DNA of 35,991 nt from Rhodobacter sp. (GTDB lineage Bacteria > Pseudomonadota > Alphaproteobacteria > Rhodobacterales > Rhodobacteraceae): assembly GCA_027484985.1 (NCBI GenBank), contig JAIXRW010000053.1:1-35991 (forward strand), written 5' to 3'. Shown piece by piece: positions 1-7,700 of this stretch. The position numbers were made by a program, and so were the translations under genes. The first letter of the stretch is position 1. Each line of letters opens with the position of its first letter. The notes below the pieces were generated by a model. It did no database searches and was not told the DNA's origin. It worked only from the letters and a program-made list of their open reading frames with translations.

Positions 1-60
1 CCCTTTTGTTGCGGCACGGCAGGTGCATCCGCTTGCATCCCGCCCGCATCCGCCCGATCA

Positions 61-1509
61 ATGCCCGACCCAATTCAGGCCGCCGCCATGTCCCTTGTCG
101 CAGACCTCACCGCCCTGCTCGGTCCCGCCCATGTGCTGACCGGGGCAGATGCCGACCGCCTTTCGCAGGACTGGACCGGCAATTACACGGGCACCCCCCT
201 CGCCGCCGTGCGCCCCGCCGATACGGCCCAGGTTGCCGCCGTCATGAAACTCGCGGCCAAGCACGGCACCCCCGTCATCCCCGTCTCGGGCAATACGGGC
301 CTCGTCGGCGGCACCCATACCCAAGGCGGCCTTCTCCTTTCGCTCGAACGCCTCAACCGCATCCGCGACATCCGCCCCGCGTCCCGCCTTGCGGTGGTCG
401 AGGCGGGCGTGATCCTTGCGCGCCTGCACGAAGCCGCCGAAGACCACGGCCTCTACTTCCCGCTCTGGTTCGGCGCCCGCGGCTCGGCCATGATCGGGGG
501 CGTCCTTTCCACCAACGCAGGCGGCTCGAACGTGCTGCGCTACGGCTCGACCCGCGCGCTCTGCCTCGGGCTCGAGGTCGTCCTGCCCGATGGCCGCGTG
601 CTCGACCTCATGTCCGAACTGCACAAGGACAATTCGGGCTACGATCTGAAACAGCTTTTCATCGGCGCCGAAGGCACGCTCGGCATCATCACGGCAGCGG
701 TGATGAAACTCGTCCCAGCCCCCCGCGCCCATGCCACGGCGGCACTGGCGCTGAACAGCCTGCCCGCCGCCCTCACCCTGCTCAACCGCCTGCAACAGGC
801 CTCGGGCGGGCTGGTCGAGGCGTTCGAATTCATGCCCGAAACCTATAGCCGCCGCTTGGCGCAGGTGCGCCCCGACCTCGGCCTTCCCTTCGCCACCATC
901 CCGCCCGTGACGATCCTTGTCGAACTCGGCGCCACAGCCCCCGCCCTCTGCACGCCCGACGATACGGGCATCCCGCCCCTCACCACCCTGCTGCAATCCG
1001 CCCTTACCGAGGCGATGGAGGAAGGCCTCATCCAAGACGCAGTCATCGCCCAATCCGAACAGCAACGCCGCGCCCTTTGGCAAAGGCGCGAAGCGGCGGC
1101 CGAAATCACCTTCGCCAAACGTCCCTTCATCGACACCGACATCGCCGTGCCGCTTGACCGCGCAGAGGATTTCCTGACCGGAATCCACGCCCGCCTTGCC
1201 ACACTTGCCCCCGATGCCGAAACCCTGACCGTGGCGCATCTGGGCGACGGCAACCTGCATTTCACCGTCTTCCCCGCCACCCCCGACAAAGCCCTGCACG
1301 ACCGTGTGGTCAGCGCCATCGAGGATGTGGTGCAATCCTTCCGCGGTTCCTTCAGCGCCGAACATGGCGTGGGCCTGTCCAAACTCAACTCCATGTCCCG
1401 CCGCAAAGACCCCGTGGCGCTCGACGTGATGCGCGCCGTGAAACAGGCGCTCGACCCCGCGAACCTGATGAACCCCGGCAAGGTCATCCCGGCAAGGGGC
1501 TCGAATTGA
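61..1509 (+). CDS. FAD-binding oxidoreductase (D-2-hydroxyacid dehydrogenase / GlcD-D2HGDH type)
   Basis: A 482-residue flavoenzyme of the VAO/GlcD family, which oxidises a 2-hydroxyacid such as D-lactate, glycolate or D-2-hydroxyglutarate and passes electrons to a carrier. The N-terminal FAD-binding loop is visible at about residues 76-92 (PVSGNTGLVGGTHTQGG), followed by GARGSAMIGGVLSTNAGG. The C-terminal half holds the metal and substrate signature HLGDGNLHF near residue 395 and SAEHGVG near residue 440. The protein ends in the usual LDPANLMNPGKV. Length is normal for single-subunit members. The start at 61 has no clear Shine-Dalgarno; an in-frame ATG at 88 is equally possible. The stop overlaps the next gene by 4 bases, so the two are probably co-translated. 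Family assignment is secure, but the substrate cannot be told from sequence alone. Confidence 0.9.
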   Translation: MPDPIQAAAMSLVADLTALLGPAHVLTGADADRLSQDWTGNYTGTPLAAVRPADTAQVAAVMKLAAKHGTPVIPVSGNTGLVGGTHTQGGLLLSLERLNRIRDIRPASRLAVVEAGVILARLHEAAEDHGLYFPLWFGARGSAMIGGVLSTNAGGSNVLRYGSTRALCLGLEVVLPDGRVLDLMSELHKDNSGYDLKQLFIGAEGTLGIITAAVMKLVPAPRAHATAALALNSLPAALTLLNRLQQASGGLVEAFEFMPETYSRRLAQVRPDLGLPFATIPPVTILVELGATAPALCTPDDTGIPPLTTLLQSALTEAMEEGLIQDAVIAQSEQQRRALWQRREAAAEITFAKRPFIDTDIAVPLDRAEDFLTGIHARLATLAPDAETLTVAHLGDGNLHFTVFPATPDKALHDRVVSAIEDVVQSFRGSFSAEHGVGLSKLNSMSRRKDPVALDVMRAVKQALDPANLMNPGKVIPARGSN

Positions 1510-2693
1510 CCAGCCTGACCATCCTGCGCGACCCGACGCTGCGGCTGATCGCGGTTGCCCTGCTGCTCATGGGGGCGCTCAACGCCTCGGTCTATCCGTA
1601 CCAGTCGCTGATCGGGGTCGAACGGATCGGCCTGTCGAAACCGCATTTCGCCCTCGTCCTCGTCATGGCCTCCATCGTCGCGGTGACGGCCTCGGTGCTG
1701 CTGGGCGTGCTGGGCGACCAAAGGTCGGGGCGGCGGCGCATCGCGCTCGCCACGGCCGCCTGCGGGGCGCTTGGCGTGGGCCTCATGCTCGTGTCCCCCG
1801 GCGTGCCCGCACTGATCCTTTGCCACGGGCTGCTGCTGCCGGTCGCCTCGTCGCTCTACGGCCAGCTTTTCGCCCTCGCCCGCCTTGCCCGCAGCGAGGA
1901 TGGCGCCGCGCGTGACGCCATCACCGGCACCGTGCGCTCGGCCATGTCGGTCTCGTTCCTGTTCATGCTGGTGTTCTGGAAACTCGCCTTCGGCGCGGGT
2001 CTCGATGTGATGGCGGTCTATGTCTCGGCGCTGGCCGCAGCCACCGCCATGGTCGCCCTGCTCGCCATGTTCTGGCCCAAGGACGGCATGACACGGTGGG
2101 AAGACCAGCCCTCGGGCCTGAACCTGCGCGGCGCGATGGCCGAAATGGCGCGCCCCGCCATCCTTGCCCGCGTGCTCTGCCTTGGCGCTGTCGCCTCGGC
2201 GGGGAACCTCTACATGGTTCTCACCGGCCTGATTTTCGAGGCCAACCCCCTCCGCGACCAGGGCGACGTGGCGCTTTACGTCGGCCTCGTCGCAGGGTGG
2301 GAGGTGCCCTTCATGCTGCTTCTGCCGCGAATCGCGGGCCGCCTGCCGCGTCAGGTGCTGCTGGGGCTTGGCGCAGCCCTCTACTGCATCCACCTGGCCC
2401 TCTTGCCGCATCTGGCGGGGCACGCCTCGGTCTGGGTGCTGACGCTGTTCGCAGGCCTTGGCGGCACGGCAATCATCACGCTGCCCATCGCCCATTACCA
2501 GGACCTGTTCGCAGGCCGCCCCGGCACGGCGGGCGCAATGCTGGCGGTGCAAAAACTGGTGGCCGATTCGATGGCGGCAGGGGCCTTCGCCCTTGGCACC
2601 ACGCTTGGCGGCTATGCGCTGACCGCCGCCCTTGGCGCGGCGGTCTCGCTGATCGGCGCAACCGCCCTGATCCTGATAGACCGCCGCCGCTGA
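1506..2693 (+). CDS. MFS transporter, sugar-efflux (SetA-like) type
   Basis: A 395-residue integral membrane protein with about 12 hydrophobic segments, organised as a major facilitator. The loop between segments 2 and 3 carries LGVLGDQRSGRRR, the MFS motif A position (G-x-x-x-D-x-x-G-R-R-R). The C-terminal part, with PIAHYQDLFAGRPG followed by a long Ala/Gly-rich helix pair, resembles sugar-efflux transporters of the SetA group; this is recognition by eye and the substrate is unproven. Translation starts at a TTG inside the stop codon of the FAD oxidase gene (TTGA overlap), which indicates an operon. A hydroxyacid or sugar-derived substrate shared with the oxidase is an inference. Both genes end before the terminator-like hairpin at 2705. 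Confidence 0.85.
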   Translation: MTSLTILRDPTLRLIAVALLLMGALNASVYPYQSLIGVERIGLSKPHFALVLVMASIVAVTASVLLGVLGDQRSGRRRIALATAACGALGVGLMLVSPGVPALILCHGLLLPVASSLYGQLFALARLARSEDGAARDAITGTVRSAMSVSFLFMLVFWKLAFGAGLDVMAVYVSALAAATAMVALLAMFWPKDGMTRWEDQPSGLNLRGAMAEMARPAILARVLCLGAVASAGNLYMVLTGLIFEANPLRDQGDVALYVGLVAGWEVPFMLLLPRIAGRLPRQVLLGLGAALYCIHLALLPHLAGHASVWVLTLFAGLGGTAIITLPIAHYQDLFAGRPGTAGAMLAVQKLVADSMAAGAFALGTTLGGYALTAALGAAVSLIGATALILIDRRR

Positions 2694-2704
2694 ACCCGCA
2701 CGAA

Positions 2705-2723
2705 AGGGGGCGTTCCGCCCCCT
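2705..2723 (+). terminator. GC-rich hairpin after the MFS gene
   Basis: An 8-bp perfect stem (AGGGGGCG / CGCCCCCT) with a TTC loop lies 12 bases after the MFS stop codon. No long T-tract follows, so it would be a weak intrinsic terminator. Confidence 0.45.
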
Positions 2724-2744
2724 CGCCGCCCTGCGGGCGTCTCA

Positions 2745-2819
2745 CCCCCTGAGGATATTTGGGGGCAGAAAATGGGCCACGCCCATGTGCATTTTCTGCC
2801 CTCAAATATCCTCGGGGGG
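2745..2819. repeat. Long intergenic inverted repeat (GAGGATATTTG...CAGAAAATG arms)
   Basis: Two arms of about 30 bases (2745-2774 and 2790-2819) are inverted copies with two mismatches, around a 15-base centre. Each arm runs C5, T or C, GAGGATATTTG, G or A, GGGCAGAAAATG. The element lies between the convergent ends of the MFS gene and hemC, so the RNA would form a long hairpin from either strand and could stop transcription both ways. The core resembles the GAGTATTTGG elements at 6189, 6291 and 20657. Confidence 0.8.
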
Positions 2820-2881
2820 GAGGGACGCGGAACGCGGCCCGCGGGGGGCAGACAGCCCCCCGTCCGCGGTTGGCCAAAGGC

Positions 2882-3826
2882 TTAGTGCCAGCCGAAAAAG
2901 TCCTTCGGCGCGCGGCTCAGCAATTCCTGCGCCAGATCGCGCCCCAGCGCGGCCCCGTCACGGGCCAGCCCCCGCCGCTCGCCGCTGATCGATTGCGTGC
3001 CGTCGGGGCGCAGGATCTCGCCCCGCAGCCACAGGCTTTCCCCCTCCAGCACCGCCAGCCCCGCAATCGGCGTCTCGCAAGACCCGTCCAGCGTCAGCAG
3101 AAAGGTCCGCTCGGCCGCCAGCCGCAGCCCTGTTGCGTGGTCATGGATGCGGTCCAGCATCGCCGCCACCCGCGCATCGGCCAGGCGCCGTTCGATCCCG
3201 ATCGCGCCCTGCGCCACGGCGGGCAGCATCTCGTCCGGCGAAATCGCCGTCCGCGCCACATGCGCCATGCCCAGCCGGTTCAGCCCCGCCATGGCCAGAA
3301 AGGTCGCCACTGCCACGCCCTCGTCGAGCTTTCGCATCCGCGTCTGCACATTGCCGCGGAACTCGACCAGCTTCAGGTCCGGCCGCCGCAAGCCAAGCTG
3401 TGCCCGCCGCCGCAAGGACGACGACCCCACCACCGCCCCCTGCGGCAGATCGTCCAAGCCGCCGTGATGCGGCGACACGAACCCGTCGCGCACATCTTCC
3501 CGCGGCAGGTAGCAATCCAGCACCAGCCCTTCGGGTTGCAGCGTCGGCATGTCCTTCATCGAATGGACCGCAATGTCGATGGCGCCCGCCAGCAGCGCCT
3601 CTTCGATCTCGCGGGTGAACAGGCCCTTGCCGCCGATCTCTTTCAGCGGCTTGTCCAAAATCTGGTCGCCCGTCACCTTGATGATGACGATCTCGAAGGC
3701 CCCTTCGGGCAGGTCCAGCGCCGCCATCAGGCAGCGCCGCGTCTCATGCGCCTGCCACAGGGCGAGGGGCGAACCACGGGTGCCGATCTTGAGCGGCCGG
3801 TCGGGAGAGGGAAGCGGATGGGTCAT
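2882..3826 (-). CDS. hemC: Hydroxymethylbilane synthase (porphobilinogen deaminase)
   Basis: Polymerises four porphobilinogen units into hydroxymethylbilane in the cytoplasm, the third step of tetrapyrrole synthesis. The 314-residue product has the N-terminal KIGTRGSPLALWQA motif (13-26), the active-site stretch AIDIAVHSMKDMPT (about 82-95), and the arginine-rich GSSSLRRRAQL segment (134-144). Cys250 in LDGSCETP is the dipyrromethane cofactor attachment residue. Length matches the family. The ATG at 3826 is chosen because the protein then begins just before the conserved core; in-frame starts further upstream lack homologous residues. No Shine-Dalgarno is seen. A TTGTCA / TATGTC pair with a 17-base spacer (3857-3862 and 3834-3839) would place transcription within a base or two of the ATG, so a leaderless message is possible. 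It is divergent from hemE. Confidence 0.96.
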   Translation of the reverse strand: MTHPLPSPDRPLKIGTRGSPLALWQAHETRRCLMAALDLPEGAFEIVIIKVTGDQILDKPLKEIGGKGLFTREIEEALLAGAIDIAVHSMKDMPTLQPEGLVLDCYLPREDVRDGFVSPHHGGLDDLPQGAVVGSSSLRRRAQLGLRRPDLKLVEFRGNVQTRMRKLDEGVAVATFLAMAGLNRLGMAHVARTAISPDEMLPAVAQGAIGIERRLADARVAAMLDRIHDHATGLRLAAERTFLLTLDGSCETPIAGLAVLEGESLWLRGEILRPDGTQSISGERRGLARDGAALGRDLAQELLSRAPKDFFGWH

Positions 3827-3843
3827 GCGCCAAGACATACATG

Positions 3844-3861
3844 TGTAAGCTTTGCCTGACA
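3844..3861. promoter_or_regulatory. Candidate PpsR/CrtJ box between hemC and hemE
   Basis: TGT-N12-ACA is matched exactly (TGTAAGCTTTGCCTGACA). It fits 7 of 8 fixed positions of the TGTC-N10-GACA form, because the first half has TGTA. In Rhodobacter, PpsR/CrtJ sites of this shape control tetrapyrrole and photosynthesis genes, including hem genes. The box lies inside the proposed hemC promoter spacer and just upstream of a TTGACA (3866-3871) that could be the hemE -35. No regulator gene is in the window, so this is a candidate only. Confidence 0.45.
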
Positions 3862-3920
3862 ACTCTTGACAAGCGCCTGCACAAATCCGACCCATGGGAA
3901 CAGCAACAAGGGACAGGCGG

Positions 3921-4958
3921 ATGACCGAAAAGACGATCCTCAGGGCGCTGAAGGGCGAGGTTCTGCCCACCCCACCGATCTGGATGATGCGTCAGGCAGG
4001 GCGCTACCTGCCCGAATACCGCGCCACACGGGCACAGGCGGGCGATTTCCTGTCGCTTTGCTACACGCCCGATCTGGCGGCCGAGGTGACGCTGCAACCG
4101 ATCCGCCGCTACGGGTTCGACGCGGCGATCCTCTTTGCCGATATCCTGCTTTTGCCGCAGGCGCTGGGGCCGAAACTCTGGTTCGAAACCGGCGAAGGCC
4201 CGCGGATGGAGACGACCACCACCATGGCGCAGGTCAAGGCGCTGAAATCGAAAGACCTGATCCACGAAACCCTGTCGCCGGTCTATGAAACGCTGCGCAT
4301 CCTGTCGCGCGAATTGCCCCGCGAAACCACGCTGATCGGCTTTGCCGGTGCACCATGGACCGTGGCCACCTACATGATCGCGGGCCACGGATCGAAAGAC
4401 CAGGGTAAGGCGCATGACCTGAAAAACAACGACCGTGCAACCTTTTCGGCCCTGATCGACGTGATCACCGAAGCCACCGTCGATTACCTCTCCGAACAGG
4501 TCAAGGCAGGGGCCGAGGTGGTCAAGCTGTTCGATTCATGGGCAGGCTCGCTCAAGGGCCAGGATTTTGCCGATTTCGCCGTGAAACCCACGGCCCGCAT
4601 CATCGCCGCCCTGCGCGAACGCCATCCCGGCCTGCCCGTCATCGCCTTCCCGCGCGAGGCGGGCGCAGGCTATATCGGTTTCGCCAAGCGCACCCATGCC
4701 GATTGCGTGGCTATCGACAATTCGGTCAGCCCCGAATGGGCGGCCGAAAACGTGCAGGTCTCGGGCTGCGTGCAGGGCAACCTTGCCCCCGAACATATGG
4801 TGACAGGGGGCGAGGCGCTGGTGCGCGAAACCCGCCGCGTGGTCGATGCCTTCGCCAAGGGGCCGCATATCTTCAACCTCGGCCACGGCATCACACCCGA
4901 TGCCAACCCCGATAACGTGGCCCTGATGATCGAAACGGTGCGCCGCGGCGCGGCCTGA
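3921..4958 (+). CDS. hemE: Uroporphyrinogen decarboxylase
   Basis: Decarboxylates the four acetate side chains of uroporphyrinogen III to give coproporphyrinogen III, a cytosolic step of haem (and, where present, chlorophyll) synthesis. The 345-residue product carries the family signature [17 protein letters not shown] at residues 18-34. The catalytic aspartate is Asp74 in [13 protein letters not shown], and the second signature is [16 protein letters not shown]. The C-terminal [15 protein letters not shown] is also typical. The ATG at 3921 is preceded by GGGACAGGCGG; a longer reading from 3894 adds nine non-conserved residues and was not chosen. The gene is divergent from hemC, separated by 94 bases that hold a PpsR/CrtJ-like box and a TTGACA element. 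A short hairpin follows the stop. Confidence 0.97.
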   Translation: MTEKTILRALKGEVLPTPPIWMMRQAGRYLPEYRATRAQAGDFLSLCYTPDLAAEVTLQPIRRYGFDAAILFADILLLPQALGPKLWFETGEGPRMETTTTMAQVKALKSKDLIHETLSPVYETLRILSRELPRETTLIGFAGAPWTVATYMIAGHGSKDQGKAHDLKNNDRATFSALIDVITEATVDYLSEQVKAGAEVVKLFDSWAGSLKGQDFADFAVKPTARIIAALRERHPGLPVIAFPREAGAGYIGFAKRTHADCVAIDNSVSPEWAAENVQVSGCVQGNLAPEHMVTGGEALVRETRRVVDAFAKGPHIFNLGHGITPDANPDNVALMIETVRRGAA

Positions 4959-4963
4959 TGCGG

Positions 4964-4980
4964 GCGGGGCCATGCCCCGC
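4964..4980 (+). terminator. Short GC hairpin after hemE
   Basis: A 7-bp perfect stem (GCGGGGC / GCCCCGC) with a CAT loop starts six bases after the hemE stop. No T-run follows, so it is a weak candidate terminator. Confidence 0.4.
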
Positions 4981-5039
4981 AGCACATCACATCAGAAATC
5001 GTCAAGGCGCTGGAATTTTCGGTTGATGCGGCCGGAAAA

Positions 5040-5055
5040 TGGAATATTGGTTCCA
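5040..5055. promoter_or_regulatory. Candidate IolR operator upstream of inositol dehydrogenase
   Basis: TGGAA-TATTGG-TTCCA is a perfect inverted repeat with a 6-base spacer, 65 bases upstream of the inositol dehydrogenase start. It matches GGAA-N6-TTCC, the motif reported for the RpiR-type repressor IolR of Sinorhizobium inositol genes. The match of motif to gene function is what makes it credible; no iolR gene is in the window. Confidence 0.6.
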
Positions 5056-5120
5056 GCAACACAACCGATCCGTCCCGCGCCACGGGCCAATGCCGCGCGG
5101 GCAAGAGGGGAGACAGACAG

Positions 5121-6122
5121 ATGACCATCAGGTTCGGACTTCTTGGCGCAGGCCGCATCGGCAAGGTGCATGCCAAAGCCATCACCGGCGATGCCAATGC
5201 CCGCCTTGTCGCGGTGGCCGATGCCATGCCCGCCGCCGCACAGGCCATCGCAGACCAGTATGGCTGCGACATCCGCAGCATCGACGCGATCCTCGCCGCC
5301 AAGGATATCGACGCCGTGGTGATCTGCACCCCCACCGATACCCATGCCGACCTGATCGAAGCCTTCGCCAAGGCGGGCAAGGCGATTTTCTGCGAAAAGC
5401 CGATCGATCTGAACATCGACCGCGTCAAGGCCTGCCTTCAGGTCGTGCGCGACACCAAGGCCATCCTCATGGTCGGCTTCAACCGCCGCTTCGACCCGCA
5501 TTTCGCCGCCGTAAAGGCCGAAATTGCCAAGGGCACGCTGGGCGTGGTGGAAATGGTCACCATCACCTCGCGCGATCCGGGCGCGCCGCCGGTCGAATAC
5601 ATCGCCCGTTCGGGCGGCATCTTCCGCGACATGACGATCCATGATTTCGACATCGCCCGCTTCCTGTTGGGCGAGGAAGTGGCCGAAGTGTCCGCGCAGG
5701 CCTCGGTCCTTGTCGATCCGGCCATCGGCAAGGCGGGCGATTACGACAGCGTGCAGGTCATGCTGCGCACCGCCAGCGGCAAGATGGCCCTCATCTCGAA
5801 CTCGCGCCGCGCCACCTATGGCTATGACCAGCGGATCGAGGTGCACGGGTCCAAAGGCGCCGCCGCCGCCGAAAACCAGCGCCCCGTCTCGATCGAGGTT
5901 GCCACCGCCGCAGGCTATACCCGCCCGCCGCTGCACGACTTTTTCATGACCCGCTATACCGAAGCCTACGCCGCCGAAATCGCCACCTTCATCAACGCCA
6001 TCGCCGGCAAGGCCCCCGCCACCCCCTCGGGCGAAGATGGCCTCCTTGGCCTTGCCTTGGCCGAAGCCGCGCTGAAATCGGTGGCCGAAGGCCGCACTGT
6101 CAAGGTGTCGGAAATCCTCTGA
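5121..6122 (+). CDS. iolG: Inositol 2-dehydrogenase (Gfo/Idh/MocA family)
   Basis: NAD-dependent oxidation of myo-inositol (or a close polyol/sugar) to the 2-keto compound. The 333-residue protein starts with the dinucleotide fold GLLGAGRIG (6-14). It has the EKP motif at 92-94 (catalytic Lys93) and FRDMTIHDFDIARFLLG, which supplies Asp170 and His174. These three line up with the Lys/Asp/His catalytic set of the Bacillus IolG enzyme. The start is preceded by a good AGAGGGGAG ribosome site. The gene stands alone; no other iol genes are present. The IolR-like operator at 5040 supports the inositol assignment over another Gfo/Idh/MocA substrate. A strong terminator follows the stop. Confidence 0.88.
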   Translation: MTIRFGLLGAGRIGKVHAKAITGDANARLVAVADAMPAAAQAIADQYGCDIRSIDAILAAKDIDAVVICTPTDTHADLIEAFAKAGKAIFCEKPIDLNIDRVKACLQVVRDTKAILMVGFNRRFDPHFAAVKAEIAKGTLGVVEMVTITSRDPGAPPVEYIARSGGIFRDMTIHDFDIARFLLGEEVAEVSAQASVLVDPAIGKAGDYDSVQVMLRTASGKMALISNSRRATYGYDQRIEVHGSKGAAAAENQRPVSIEVATAAGYTRPPLHDFFMTRYTEAYAAEIATFINAIAGKAPATPSGEDGLLGLALAEAALKSVAEGRTVKVSEIL

Positions 6123-6148
6123 CCTCTACCCCAAGACGGGCCTGATAA

Positions 6149-6179
6149 AAACGCCGCGCGGCACAACCGCGCGGCGTTT
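6149..6179 (+). terminator. Strong intrinsic terminator after iolG
   Basis: A perfect 13-bp stem (AAACGCCGCGCGG and its complement) with a CACAA loop, 26 bases after the iolG stop. It has an A-run before and TTT after, so it could act on both strands; clpS ends 150 bases further on in the opposite orientation. Confidence 0.85.
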
Positions 6180-6188
6180 CCCGTTCCC

Positions 6189-6315
6189 TTTCACCCTTGC
6201 CCAAATACTCGATCCCGCCGCCGCCACCATAGCAGCGCAGCAGAACTGGCCCAAAGAACCGGTCGCGCGGTCAAGGCGTCAGCGTCGCAAGGATGAGTAT
6301 TTGGTCAAGGGTGAA
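6189..6315. repeat. Inverted pair of GAGTATTTGG repeat elements
   Basis: Arms at 6189-6215 and 6291-6315 are inverted copies of about 25 bases, differing by one indel and one mismatch, 75 bases apart. The unit core reads GAGTATTTGG, G or T, then CAAGGGTGAAA. It fills the space between the convergent iolG and clpS genes. A single copy of the same unit lies at 20657. The rest of 6216-6290 shows nothing recognisable. Confidence 0.75.
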
Positions 6316-6329
6316 ACAGCGCGCGGGCG

Positions 6330-6680
6330 CTATTCCTTTTCCATCGTGCATTGCAGCGGGTGCTGGTGGCGGCGCGCGAAATCCATCACCTGCGCCACCT
6401 TGGTCTCGGCCACCTCGAAGGAAAACACCCCCACCACCGCCAGCCCCTTCTTGTGGACCGTCAGCATGATGTCGAAGGCCTGCGCATGGCTCATGCCGAA
6501 AAAGCGTTCCAGCACATGCACCACGAATTCCATCGGGGTGTAATCGTCATTCAGCAGCATCACCTTGTACATCGGCGGGCGCTGGGTCTTGGACTTGGTC
6601 TTGGTCAGGACCGACGCATCATTCCCCGGGCCGCCCGGGCCCTCGGGGATGCCTGCCATGCAAAGGGGGATGCGGGTCAA
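6330..6680 (-). CDS. clpS: ATP-dependent Clp protease adaptor ClpS
   Basis: ClpS binds the N-terminal domain of ClpA and delivers N-end-rule substrates, those with bulky hydrophobic first residues, to ClpAP. The 116-residue reading has a flexible Gly/Pro/Thr-rich head of about 35 residues, then the conserved core [20 protein letters not shown]. The NDDYTPM loop forms the substrate pocket and is followed by [20 protein letters not shown]. The TTG start at 6680 has GGAG seven bases before it, whereas the ATG at 6659 lacks any ribosome site; the difference affects only the non-conserved head. A TATATT -10-like hexamer lies at 6729-6734 in the divergent region. clpA is not in the window. Confidence 0.95.
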   Translation of the reverse strand: MTRIPLCMAGIPEGPGGPGNDASVLTKTKSKTQRPPMYKVMLLNDDYTPMEFVVHVLERFFGMSHAQAFDIMLTVHKKGLAVVGVFSFEVAETKVAQVMDFARRHQHPLQCTMEKE

Positions 6681-6819
6681 GGTTACGCTCCGTCAGCGAC
6701 AGGGAATCGGTCCGGCTGTCCGAAACCTAATATAGACCAATTGCGCCTTGCGGAAAGGGGCCCGCTTGCAGGACGGCAGCGGCCACGGCATCAAGGCGGG
6801 CAAACAGCGGGAAAGCGCC

Positions 6820-7527
6820 ATGATCACCACCATCGGTTTCGATGCCGACGACACGCTCTGGCAGAACGAAACCTTCTTTCGTCTGACACAGGACCGGTTC
6901 GCCGCCCTTCTGCGCGACCATGCCGAAGCCGACCACCTGCATGACCGCCTGCTCGCGGCCGAACGGCGGAACCTTGGCCATTACGGGTTCGGCGTAAAGG
7001 GCTTTACCCTGTCGATGATCGAAACCGCCATCGAGGTGACCCAAGGCCGCGTCACCGCCGCCGTCATTGCCGAACTTCTTGCCGCAGGGCGCGAGATGCT
7101 GGCCCATCCGATCGAACTTTTGCCCCATGCGCGCCAAGCGGTCGAGGCGCTGGCCAAGGCGCACCGCGTGATCCTGATCACCAAGGGCGATCTTCTGGAC
7201 CAGGAACGCAAACTGGCGCAATCGGGCCTTGGCGACCTGTTCCACGCGGTCGAGATCGTGTCGGACAAGACCGCCGCCGCCTATGCGCGCATCTTCGCCC
7301 GCCATGGCGATGGCGCCGAACGGGCGCTGATGGTGGGCAATTCGCTGAAATCCGATGTGCTGCCGGTTCTGGCCGCGGGGGGCTGGGGCGTGCATGTGCC
7401 GCACGGGCTGACATGGGCGCTGGAACAGGCCGATCCGCCGCGCGACCATCCGCGCTTCATCGAACTGGCGCATCTGGGCCTGCTGGCCGATACTGTGGGC
7501 AAACTGCAATCCACCCACAACATCTAG
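6820..7527 (+). CDS. HAD-superfamily hydrolase
   Basis: A 235-residue haloacid-dehalogenase-type phosphatase. Motif I is FDADDTLWQNE (nucleophile Asp8, general acid Asp10), motif II is the Thr in LITKGDLLDQ, and motifs III/IV are represented by MVGNSLKSDVLPVLAAGG near residues 168-185. The cap is helical, as in YjjG-like and 2-haloacid-dehalogenase-like members. The substrate cannot be predicted; small phosphorylated metabolites or nucleotides are usual. The ATG at 6820 follows CGGGAAAG; an upstream in-frame ATG at 6748 adds residues with no similarity to the family. It is divergent from clpS. Confidence 0.88.
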   Translation: MITTIGFDADDTLWQNETFFRLTQDRFAALLRDHAEADHLHDRLLAAERRNLGHYGFGVKGFTLSMIETAIEVTQGRVTAAVIAELLAAGREMLAHPIELLPHARQAVEALAKAHRVILITKGDLLDQERKLAQSGLGDLFHAVEIVSDKTAAAYARIFARHGDGAERALMVGNSLKSDVLPVLAAGGWGVHVPHGLTWALEQADPPRDHPRFIELAHLGLLADTVGKLQSTHNI

Positions 7528-7700
7528 CGGCCCACCCGATCGGATCGGGCGCGCCCCGACCCATACCTATGCCTGCGGATTCCCGCCAAACCCTTTGAAA
7601 CAAGGGGGTTTTCGCATTGGATACCCTGTGCTAACCTATGCCCGAGGCAGAAAACGGTCCCACAAAAATCAGGGGCCAAGCAGGCAAGGGACAGGCGACC

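Noticed and set aside
843..2552. 569-codon open frame opposite the FAD oxidase and MFS genes
   Set aside because: Low-complexity His/Gln/Arg translation spanning two well-supported genes on the other strand.
3866..3880. TTGACAAGCGC as an FNR box before hemE
   Set aside because: The right half (ATCAA or GTCAA at 4-base spacing) is absent; it is better read as a -35 element.
5039..5644. Open frame overlapping the start of iolG in another frame
   Set aside because: Arg/His/Gly-rich shadow of the dehydrogenase frame; the real frame has all catalytic residues.
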